Shown here in pieces: positions 15,517 through 21,534 of a stretch of 23,581 nucleotides of DNA. Origin of the DNA: CALELM01 sp045617105. Its GTDB lineage: Bacteria > Bacillota > Negativicutes > Selenomonadales > Selenomonadaceae. The stretch's first letter is position 1. Every line of letters begins with the position of its first letter. The notes under the pieces were generated by a model. The model saw nothing but the letters and a program-made list of their open reading frames with translations. It ran no database searches and was not told the DNA's origin. Location: contig JAZLHW010000130.1 in NCBI GenBank assembly GCA_045617105.1, forward strand, positions 1 to 23,581, read 5' to 3'. Position numbers and translations under genes: made by a program.

Positions 15517-17016
15517 CTACCACCGGTACTGCATTACGGTATTCGGCTTTTCCCAGAATTTTACGGTAAGCCGTTTCTGTGTGCAATTTACAGACAGGCT
15601 CAAAGCCGTTGTCCATACAGCACCATTATCCCGCAACGGTTTCTCGTTGCCGGCATAGTATTGTTCCAATTTCTCAAAGGCGCCTATTTCTTTATAAAAT
15701 TTAGTCAAGCCTTTCTGCAGATCCTCAAAGTTGGCATCGGTATGCGACCATACGAGATTATGGCGGTTTAAGTATTCACTATATTTGTCAAATCCAGCCT
15801 TGTTTTCCAGAGTATCGATTCCCAAAAGATAATTATTGTATTGATTTTTATAGCCACGGACCAAGCGGGCTTCCGGAGTGTCTTCATCAACATCAACATA
15901 TCTTCCGTTTTCATTGACAGGGATATGATGGAAATTATCACTGCGCCAGTCAATAGACGGAATCTTATGCTCGGCATCCTCACAAAAATGAAGATGTCCC
16001 AATTCGTCACGGTAAGCATTCTGGATATTCATGATCTCGTTGCACCACATGATCTTTCCCATCAGATCTGCCATATCCTTGTCATTTTGCACATGGTCAA
16101 GCCGCTCAAGACCAAACTGCAGGCGGCCATACCCTTCCTGATCAAAGGCAATCGCATTGAATGCCGGCCAAATGTAATAGTTCCCTTGGCCACGCTGTTT
16201 CGGAATGAAATGCACTTCGTTGTTGGCGATCTCAATAAGACCAAACTGTCCAGTCGCATCGCCGATCATCATGCAGAGATTCCAGCCGTCAGCAAAAGTA
16301 CCATCATGTATTGTGTAAATGTCAAGCTCTTCATTCAGATATTTGACGGCTTCATCTACTGTCGCACAGTGGGAAGCAACCAAAAATGGCAGACTCAGAG
16401 AGCATACCCTGATAGGAGCCTTCGGATTGGTACCAGTGCAATTCAGCGCAGGAACAGGGTTTCGCATATTGTATTCGATGTACAGACCTTCCGAGTTCAT
16501 GGAATCAGCGGCCATAAGCGGCAAAGCATTGTAATATTCAGTGTCGATTTTTCCAATCTCTAATAGTTCATCGTATTTCAAACTCTTTTCCCATACTTCA
16601 TCATAGGTAAAATTGATGGTTTCGTATTTGCCAAACTTGACATGGGTGATATAGCAGGGAAGCTGGGAAATTGTCAAATCGAGATTGCGGCCGATGATGA
16701 CATCGCCATTATCCGTTATGGTTCCCAATGCGGTACAGCCGATTTTTTTCCCGCGGCTGCAGCGATCATTGGAATAATCAAGTGCTGCCTGAAAATCAAA
16801 ATCCGTATGGCTGTCAACATCAATGACATAATCACCAAGATCCGTAAAGTTTTCATATTTTTGATCTGCCGTTTTCCATTGATAAGTTACGGCTGCCCCC
16901 TCTGGCAGCTGCTGAACAGAAGCCGCCTGTACCGGCTGGACGCCCATTGGAGCAAAGGCCGTTGCTGCAAGGGATAATGCCAAGCCTGCTAAAATACGTT
17001 TGGTCAGTTTTCTCAT
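15517..17016 (-). CDS. Secreted linear amide C-N hydrolase (choloylglycine hydrolase/penicillin V acylase family)
   Basis: Encodes a 499-residue Ntn-hydrolase of the family that deconjugates bile salts or cleaves penicillin V or acyl-homoserine lactones. A signal peptide (residues 1-31, ending PVQA) targets it to the periplasm or outside. A propeptide of about 60 residues precedes the nucleophile Cys94 in KIGCTALG. Arg110 and Asp113 in IIGRNLD lie 16 and 19 residues after it, exactly the Cys/Arg/Asp spacing of characterised bile salt hydrolases; later come GLYIEYNMRN and SLSLPFLVASHCATVDEAV. Self-cleavage before Cys94 is expected. The mature part (about 406 residues) is longer than Gram-positive bile salt hydrolases (about 320-340), with an insertion around 300-430. 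ATG 17016 has GAGGAGG upstream and its own promoter. Substrate is unproven; bile salts are plausible if the host is a gut organism. Confidence 0.9.
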   Translation of the reverse strand: MRKLTKRILAGLALSLAATAFAPMGVQPVQAASVQQLPEGAAVTYQWKTADQKYENFTDLGDYVIDVDSHTDFDFQAALDYSNDRCSRGKKIGCTALGTITDNGDVIIGRNLDLTISQLPCYITHVKFGKYETINFTYDEVWEKSLKYDELLEIGKIDTEYYNALPLMAADSMNSEGLYIEYNMRNPVPALNCTGTNPKAPIRVCSLSLPFLVASHCATVDEAVKYLNEELDIYTIHDGTFADGWNLCMMIGDATGQFGLIEIANNEVHFIPKQRGQGNYYIWPAFNAIAFDQEGYGRLQFGLERLDHVQNDKDMADLMGKIMWCNEIMNIQNAYRDELGHLHFCEDAEHKIPSIDWRSDNFHHIPVNENGRYVDVDEDTPEARLVRGYKNQYNNYLLGIDTLENKAGFDKYSEYLNRHNLVWSHTDANFEDLQKGLTKFYKEIGAFEKLEQYYAGNEKPLRDNGAVWTTALSLSVNCTQKRLTVKFWEKPNTVMQYRW

Positions 17017-17071
17017 GAAAAATCCTCCTCTTTCTATTTTTACTGCCTCTTGAGAATAGATCCTATCCAAA

Positions 17072-17100
17072 ATAATATAATAATTTTTTCTAAACCGCAA
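17072..17100 (-). promoter_or_regulatory. Sigma-A promoter of the hydrolase gene
   Basis: On the minus strand TTGCGG (17095-17100), a 17-base spacer and TATTAT (17072-17077) form a good promoter about 56 bases before the hydrolase ATG. A 23-base near-perfect AT palindrome (17111-17133, arms AAAATTTAAAT) lies just upstream and could bind a regulator or act as an UP element. Confidence 0.6.
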
Positions 17101-17211
17101 CAATAAACTGAAAATTTAAATAATTTAAATTTTAGAGCATCTTTCATCTATGGAGCAAAAGGATTTTGAATTTGAAAATGATAAGCTGAAAAATTACAAA
17201 GCGAAAGCTGA

Positions 17212-17272
17212 ATTATAACGCCATTGTTCAAGAAAATGCCATAAGCATTTTCTTGAACAATGGCGTTATAAT
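17212..17272. repeat. 61-bp perfect palindrome (right border of the unit)
   Basis: Two perfect 28-base arms (17212-17239 and 17245-17272) enclose the loop CATAA. Each arm reads outward as GCATTTTCTTGAACAATGG then CGTTATAAT, ending in the -10 consensus TATAAT. Bases 17212-17252 are the exact reverse complement of 13809-13849. No T-run follows on either strand, so it is not an ordinary terminator. It looks like a MITE-like palindrome or the end of a mobile element. Confidence 0.92.
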
Positions 17273-17466
17273 GTAAAAAATACATGTTGGAGTATCGAAA
17301 TTATGGTTACTGGAAGAAAATTTGTAATAGGAACAAATTTCGACAAGATATGGTGTTCTCTTTGAAAAAATGAGCAGGAAAACCTTTCCCGTGCAGAATG
17401 CAATGTTCTGAAGAAAAAAATTGAACTATTGGAAAAATCGTTAAGGTAAGCAAAGGAGATGATATC

Positions 17467-17670
17467 ATGAGTGAAGCATTTGACATTTTATCCAGTGCAT
17501 TAGATGAAGCAATCGAAGATGCAAAAGCAGATAAAAAATTTCTAAAAGCAGAAACTATATCCATCAGATTTCATGCTTCTTGGAAAAAGCAGGCGTTTCC
17601 CATCGGTTTTTATTGCTTCCACAGGACATACCATAGCACACAAATGACAGCCAACGCATTTTTTCGCTAA
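17467..17670 (+). pseudogene. Truncated antitoxin-like gene (N-terminal fragment)
   Basis: A strong AAAGGAG, 9 bases before the ATG at 17467, introduces a frame whose first 33 or so codons look genuinely coding: MSEAFDILSSALDEAIEDA, then a Lys-rich stretch ending in ETISI. This resembles the N-terminal segment found before the helix-turn-helix of HigA-type antitoxins (resemblance from memory, moderate at best). From about 17565 the frame simply runs antisense through the 3' end of the preA-like gene, so the rest of the protein is missing. I read it as the stump of an antitoxin or regulator cut off by the rearrangement that joined this patch to the preA-like gene. Its start signals look intact, so a 67-residue fusion peptide could still be made. 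Confidence 0.45.
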
Positions 17671-19050
17671 GAAACGCACCTTGCCGTCTGCCATCTCCAA
17701 TGCCTGATGGCCGGCATCTTGGCAGGATATCACACAGCGGCCGCATTGAATACATTTTTTCCAGTCAAAAATAGGAAGCACATAGGTATCCTTATCCAGA
17801 TCGCCGCTGGAAACGACATGTTCCAAAGCCTTGCCCACCAGCTGTTCCAAGCTGGTATATCCCTTTTCCTGCATATAGGTCTGCATACCGGAGATGAGAT
17901 CCTCAACGATACGGTAGCCATACTGCATAACTGCCGTTGTCACCTGCACATTGCGGCAGCCCAACAGGATAAATTCCAAAGCATCCTTCCATGTTTCAAT
18001 GCCGCCGATTCCGCTGAACTCGATATCCTTCAGATCCTTATGGCTCGTCATGTCATAAAGGAATTTTAAGGCGATCGGCTTGACGGCTTTGCCGGAATAG
18101 CCGGAAACAGAGCTTTTGCCCGATATGGAAGGATAGGAAACAAACGTATCTTCATCGATCCCCGTCAAGCATTTTATCGTGTTGATAGCGGCTATCGCTT
18201 GGCAGCCGCCGTCCTTGGCCGCCCGTGCGGGAACCGTGATATCTTGAATATTGGGTGTCATTTTGGGCATGACAGGCACGGAAGAGTTCTTGGCAACGAT
18301 CTCCGTAAAACGCTTTACCAAAGCAGGATCCTGCCCGACATCAGAGCCTTGCCCTTGTGCAAAGGTATGCGGGCAGCTGAAATTGCACTCTATGATATCT
18401 GCACCTGCACGGCAAGCCATCTGTGCCAGTTCTGCCCATTCCTCATCGGTATTCCCCATGATAGAGGCTATGATCACCTTGGCCGGAAATTCTGCCTTTA
18501 AGCGGGAAAGAGCCGCAAAATTCTCTTCCGCCGTATGCTCGGATAACTGCTCCAAATTCTTAAAGCCGATAAAGGGGGTATTTTCCTTCTGCACGGCACT
18601 AAACCTTGGGGAAACCGCCCTGCAAGGTTCCTTCGCAATGGTTTTAAAAACCACGCCGCCCCAACCCATAGACAAGGCCCTGCTGACCATTTCGTAATCA
18701 GCGGCAACACAGGAAGATGACAAAAAGAAAGGATTTTCACACTTCACACCGCAAAATTCAATCGCCAAAGATGGTTTTTCCGATGTATTTACCGTGGGCA
18801 GCAGTTCGGCAGTTTCCCGAATGCGAATCGGTCTGTCATAATGGATACACGCCTTTTCACAGGCACCATCACAGCCAGTGCAAGCCGCCTTATCCAAATA
18901 AGTTCCCGCATTCTTAGAATTTTCAAAGCGTACCGACCTCAATGCCTTGGCTGGGTCCTGCATCTTTGGACACACAGCCGTACATTTAGCATTTTCGCAC
19001 AGCAAACAGCGTGCAGCTTCTTCTTTCAGCAACAAAGCAATCACCCCCAT
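17542..19050 (-). CDS. preA: PreA-like dihydropyrimidine dehydrogenase subunit with extra N-terminal Fe-S region
   Basis: Encodes a 502-residue flavin and iron-sulfur protein like the PreA subunit of NAD-dependent dihydropyrimidine dehydrogenase, which reduces uracil and thymine. The N-terminus has eight cysteines in two groups (C15, C18, C23, C27 and C57, C60, C64, C68), a region usually found in PreT or the N-terminus of eukaryotic DPD rather than in PreA. A dihydroorotate-dehydrogenase-like FMN barrel follows (FCGVKCENPFFLSSS, ECNFSCPH, PKMTPNIQDI, FSGIGGIETWKDALEF). The C-terminus carries a two-cluster ferredoxin domain (C433, C436, C439, C443; C465, C468, C471, C475). The tail after CPVEAIKTDGKR runs into the truncated gene at 17467. 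ATG 19050 is preferred, with AAGGGA just upstream, 19 bases after the exonuclease stop. No preT gene is nearby, so its true substrate is open. Confidence 0.8.
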   Translation of the reverse strand: MGVIALLLKEEAARCLLCENAKCTAVCPKMQDPAKALRSVRFENSKNAGTYLDKAACTGCDGACEKACIHYDRPIRIRETAELLPTVNTSEKPSLAIEFCGVKCENPFFLSSSCVAADYEMVSRALSMGWGGVVFKTIAKEPCRAVSPRFSAVQKENTPFIGFKNLEQLSEHTAEENFAALSRLKAEFPAKVIIASIMGNTDEEWAELAQMACRAGADIIECNFSCPHTFAQGQGSDVGQDPALVKRFTEIVAKNSSVPVMPKMTPNIQDITVPARAAKDGGCQAIAAINTIKCLTGIDEDTFVSYPSISGKSSVSGYSGKAVKPIALKFLYDMTSHKDLKDIEFSGIGGIETWKDALEFILLGCRNVQVTTAVMQYGYRIVEDLISGMQTYMQEKGYTSLEQLVGKALEHVVSSGDLDKDTYVLPIFDWKKCIQCGRCVISCQDAGHQALEMADGKVRFLAKKCVGCHLCAMVCPVEAIKTDGKRLLFPRSMKSDGYSFCF

Positions 19051-19069
19051 AACTGTCCCTTGTTTTTTC

Positions 19070-19744
19070 TTATTCCTCAATTTCCTGCTGCAGCTTCAAA
19101 AGCTCTGGGCAGAGATCCCCAATGGAGCTTGACAGATTCTCCTTCGGCTGCAAAAGCTCCATGACAGGCCGCATCGTTTCCTTGAACTTCGCATCATCCT
19201 GCATCAATGCAAGAATCGCAGAGGTGTTGACAGCATCTGCCAATGCCGTATGCTGTGTTCCCTCAAAATTGCGGTTCATTGCCCCCAGTGCATGTTTGAG
19301 TGCCAAGCTGTTGTGAAGCCCCAAACGGTCATCAAATTGCTTCTGCAGATCCACCCAATGCTCCGCAAGACGTTTCACATCAAAATCCTTCAATTTCGTT
19401 CGGCATTCATTCCTTAACTGCTTGATGTCCGACATGCTCCAAGAGTAGATCGTGGTTTCTCCGTCCCCTACCCATTCCATGAAACGCAGGAAACTCTCTG
19501 CAAAGCACTCCTTGCCTTCCACCATCTCATTCGTAATGCCCGTAAGGTTCGTGATATGCTTCCTGATCTTCCCATACTGCGGCTTCACATAGCACTGAAA
19601 TTCCCCCACCTGCTGAAAAGCAGCATCCAGCTTTACCGCACCGATCTCAATGACCTCATCATTCAAGGTTCTCCGTATTTCCCGAAAGTCACGGCTTACC
19701 GGATTCATTTCCAGATCTATGACAACATGATTCATTCCATCCAT
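19070..19744 (-). CDS. DEDDh-family 3'-5' exonuclease
   Basis: Encodes a 224-residue exonuclease-domain protein of the RNase T/DnaQ/KapD kind. ExoI is VVIDLEMN (Asp10 and Glu12 bind metal), ExoII lies near ETTIYSWSMSDIKQL, and ExoIII is GTQHTALADAVNT with the His and Asp of the DEDDh type. The substrate (DNA or small RNA) cannot be deduced; KapD-like proteins share this single-domain layout. It starts at ATG 19744 with AAAGG nearby (an ATG three codons later is possible) and is followed 19 bases later by the preA-like gene, so the two are probably cotranscribed without an obvious functional link. Confidence 0.88.
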   Translation of the reverse strand: MDGMNHVVIDLEMNPVSRDFREIRRTLNDEVIEIGAVKLDAAFQQVGEFQCYVKPQYGKIRKHITNLTGITNEMVEGKECFAESFLRFMEWVGDGETTIYSWSMSDIKQLRNECRTKLKDFDVKRLAEHWVDLQKQFDDRLGLHNSLALKHALGAMNRNFEGTQHTALADAVNTSAILALMQDDAKFKETMRPVMELLQPKENLSSSIGDLCPELLKLQQEIEE

Positions 19745-19879
19745 CCCTTACCTTTATTTATCGCATTGACTTCCTGCATCAATGCCTCCTGCGTTTCTTC
19801 CTATGTTACTCTCCATTGTACGTTATTTTTCTGAGAAGTTCAACCAAATCATCGCAAAACCACGCCCAAACTTCTTTCC

Positions 19880-19908
19880 ATAGAGAAAGCCCTGCTGGAA
19901 ACAACAGG
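19880..19908 (-). terminator. Probable terminator after crcB
   Basis: On the minus strand CCTGTTG-TTTC-CAGCAGG (19891-19908) forms a 7-bp stem with one G-U, followed by GCTTTCTC. It lies 22 bases past the crcB stop. The T-run is interrupted, so efficiency is uncertain. The rest of 19745-19930 holds nothing I recognise. Confidence 0.5.
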
Positions 19909-19930
19909 CAAGCTAAAACAAAGCATCATC

Positions 19931-20320
19931 TCATGCCAAAGAACGAATCACATAACAGCCGCCGCCTGCCGCAAGTATCCCAAGAAGCACATTCAACAGC
20001 ATGTTTCCGCATGCATAGAAATATTCCTGATCCTCCAAGAGTGTCAGTGTTTCCATACTGAAGGAAGAAAATGTCGTAAATCCGCCGAGGAATCCCACTG
20101 CAAAAAAAAGTCTCACCGGCTCGGAAAGCGTCAGCCTCTGATGGATCGCAAACATCATCAAAGCACCCATCAAAAAGCTTCCGACGACATTGACTGCCAG
20201 CGTCCCAAAAGGAAACGCTGCACCGAACCTCATTCCTACCAAAGTCGTCACGGCGTAACGGGCTGCCGCACCCAAGCCGCCGCCGCACATCACCAAAGCA
20301 AACGATTGAAATGAAAACAC
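19931..20320 (-). CDS. crcB: Fluoride efflux channel CrcB/Fluc
   Basis: Encodes a 129-residue, four-helix membrane protein that forms a dual-topology dimeric channel expelling fluoride. The diagnostic motifs are GGGLGAAARYAV in the first helix, PFGTLAVNVVGSFLMG, and GFLGGFTTFSSFSMET, whose TTFSSF segment lines the fluoride path. Length is typical, and a single gene fits the homodimeric form. The start is GTG at 20320 with GAGGAGG 7 bases before it. The 52-base gap to the upstream terminator is too short for a crcB-motif fluoride riboswitch, and none is visible. Confidence 0.95.
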   Translation of the reverse strand: MFSFQSFALVMCGGGLGAAARYAVTTLVGMRFGAAFPFGTLAVNVVGSFLMGALMMFAIHQRLTLSEPVRLFFAVGFLGGFTTFSSFSMETLTLLEDQEYFYACGNMLLNVLLGILAAGGGCYVIRSLA

Positions 20321-20372
20321 ACTGCATCCTCCTCAAAAATTCCAAATGGGCATCTGTGCTGAGTTATACCAC

Positions 20373-20419
20373 AAAAAGGGCTGCCGCACAAGTGATATCT
20401 CACTTATGCGGCAGCCCTT
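20373..20419 (-). terminator. Strong terminator after the small peptide gene
   Basis: Twenty-base arms (20376-20395 and 20400-20419) enclose a 4-base loop; the single mismatch becomes G-U on the minus strand, and the hairpin is followed there by TTTTTGTGG. It lies 26 bases past the stop of the 63-residue peptide gene, which supports that gene being a real, separate transcription unit. Confidence 0.88.
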
Positions 20420-20445
20420 CTCTTCCATCCGCAGCCTTCTTTCCC

Positions 20446-20637
20446 TTATCCTGCGTGAGCGATGCGAACTACCTCACCGCACCTCGGAGCTCCCTGCATA
20501 ATAGGAAGGAAGAATCCCTCGTACATCGTCTTACGACCTTCGACAGTGGATATGCTGCGAACCGGCATGGTTCCAGATCCACCTGTTACCCAACCCAATG
20601 AATCGCTCGTCAGCAAAGTCCTGTTATCTCTCGTCAT
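20446..20637 (-). CDS. Small peptide with double-glycine-type leader (candidate bacteriocin or signal precursor)
   Basis: Encodes a 63-residue peptide I do not recognise by homology. The first 20 residues end LTSDSLGWVTGG. Counting back from the GG, Leu is at -12 and -7 and Val at -4, the hydrophobic pattern that C39 peptidases read in class II bacteriocin leaders, although the usual Glu at -8 is Ser. Cleavage after GG would release 43 residues starting SGTMPVRSIS and ending in RIAHAG, with one Cys in APRCGE, so no internal disulfide. The gene has a ribosome site (AAAGGG, about 8 bases before ATG 20637), an extended -10 promoter, upstream direct repeats and a strong terminator, so it is a complete unit. 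No immunity gene adjoins it. The NHLM exporter about 10 kb away has an intact C39 domain and no substrate of its own. Confidence 0.65.
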   Translation of the reverse strand: MTRDNRTLLTSDSLGWVTGGSGTMPVRSISTVEGRKTMYEGFFLPIMQGAPRCGEVVRIAHAG

Positions 20638-20684
20638 GCTAAACACCCTTTCTTCGTAAAGCACACATAAGACTATCTTCTCAC

Positions 20685-20713
20685 ATTATGACATCTTTAG
20701 TAAAAAATAGCCA
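20685..20713 (-). promoter_or_regulatory. Promoter of the small peptide gene
   Basis: The minus strand has TGTCATAAT (20685-20693), an extended -10 with five of six core matches, and TGGCTA 17 bases further up (20708-20713), a poor -35. A weak -35 with an extended -10 and direct repeats just upstream is typical of an activator-dependent promoter. Transcription would start near 20678, about 40 bases before the ATG. Confidence 0.45.
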
Positions 20714-20719
20714 GTGTTG

Positions 20720-20756
20720 AATCCGTCAAAAAACGTGTCAAATCTGTCATGACAGC
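20720..20756 (-). promoter_or_regulatory. Three-copy direct repeat plus palindrome upstream of the peptide gene
   Basis: On the plus strand AATCCGTCA (20720-20728), AACGTGTCA (20732-20740) and AATCTGTCA (20741-20749) share the pattern AA-N3-GTCA, with start-to-start spacings of 12 and 9 bases. The last copy runs into the palindrome CTGTCATGACAG (20744-20755). All lie just above the -35 of the peptide promoter, where an activator would bind. The regulator is unknown. Confidence 0.5.
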
Positions 20757-20846
20757 TGACAAAAACAGGAAGAAAAAATCCTTCACAGTGTCACGGTCTT
20801 CTTTCTGCACAAAGACTCTGCCTTCTTAAATACTTTCAGCGTCAAC

Positions 20847-20872
20847 GGGGCGCCTTCCCTCGAAGCCGCCCC
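20847..20872 (-). terminator. Weak hairpin after the first secreted protein gene
   Basis: GGGGCG (20847-20852) and CGCCCC (20867-20872) can pair across a 14-base loop about 10 bases past the stop of the gene at 20882. No T-run follows on the minus strand, so this may only protect the 3' end. Confidence 0.3.
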
Positions 20873-20881
20873 TCACCGTTC

Positions 20882-21493
20882 CTATATCGTGCTGTTGAAC
20901 TTCTCAAAGAACTTCCACATGATTTTGTTGTAACCCTTATAACACGTTTCCGGCTCATTATCCCTATGGTAACGGTAGATCTCCCGTCCCGTATCGTCCT
21001 TCACCGTGATATCCACATTGACAACATGATTGTACCAAAGATGCCCCTGCTTCACCTTCGGCACAGTCCACGTCCGCCGAATCGTATGCCTCTCCGTACG
21101 CTTGCAGTCTCCCCATTCACTGTAGTCGCTCGTTTCTACATCCCTGTATTCCGTGCTGCTCTTTTCCTCGCCTGTTGCACTGGACGGTTCCCAATAATAA
21201 TTGGTATCAAAATTATTCACACGAATGTATATCCTGCAATCCGCCGTATCCTCATCTGTCAGCTGTGCCTTTTTCAAGCAGTCCTTCGCATGCTGCCGAG
21301 CTGTTATCTCCAGATTCCTGCGCAATACAAAACAGTCAATTTTTGAATTCCCTATGCTGACCTCCTCGATCTTTACCGTCTTGATTTTCTTGAAATCAAC
21401 CCCAGATGCCTTCCATATATCCGTAGCAGATGCTGTACTGCATACCATCATGCAAAAGCACAGCAGAGAAAAAACAATGCCCCATTTCTTCAT
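20882..21493 (-). CDS. Secreted protein of unknown function
   Basis: Encodes a 203-residue protein with a clear signal peptide (MKKWGIVFSLLCFCMMVCSTASA, likely cut before TDIW), so it should be periplasmic or exported. I do not recognise the family. The mature part begins with a short beta-rich segment (VDFKKIKTVKIEEVSIGN), has a polar, Ser/Glu-rich middle (about residues 100-140), and ends with an amphipathic strand pattern NVDITVKDDTGREIYRYHR and an aromatic tail KIMWKFFEKF. The start at 21493 is chosen because GGAGG lies 8 bases before it; a start 15 bases upstream would place the Shine-Dalgarno inside the gene. It lies 41 bases after the gene at 21535-22236, in the same transcript, and shares its layout. 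Confidence 0.75.
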   Translation of the reverse strand: MKKWGIVFSLLCFCMMVCSTASATDIWKASGVDFKKIKTVKIEEVSIGNSKIDCFVLRRNLEITARQHAKDCLKKAQLTDEDTADCRIYIRVNNFDTNYYWEPSSATGEEKSSTEYRDVETSDYSEWGDCKRTERHTIRRTWTVPKVKQGHLWYNHVVNVDITVKDDTGREIYRYHRDNEPETCYKGYNKIMWKFFEKFNSTI

Positions 21494-21534
21494 CTTTCCA
21501 ACCTCCATTTGTGAAAATTTCCTGTCTCATTTTC

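Larger units (their letters stand above)
17017..17541. other. 525-base remnant-filled stretch between hydrolase and preA-like gene
   Basis: Between the hydrolase start and the preA-like stop lie, in order: the hydrolase promoter (17072-17100), an AT palindrome (17111-17133), a 22-codon frame ATG 17150 to TAA 17216 that ends inside the palindrome's left arm, the 61-bp palindrome (17212-17272), a stretch (17281-17466) with short Lys/Glu-rich frames broken by stops, and the truncated antitoxin-like gene from 17467. The broken frames look like decayed mobile or toxin-antitoxin genes; I cannot name the original family for 17281-17466. Confidence 0.5.

Noticed and set aside
20321..20372. Fluoride riboswitch upstream of crcB
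   Set aside because: Only 52 bases separate crcB from the preceding terminator and the conserved crcB-motif sequence is absent.
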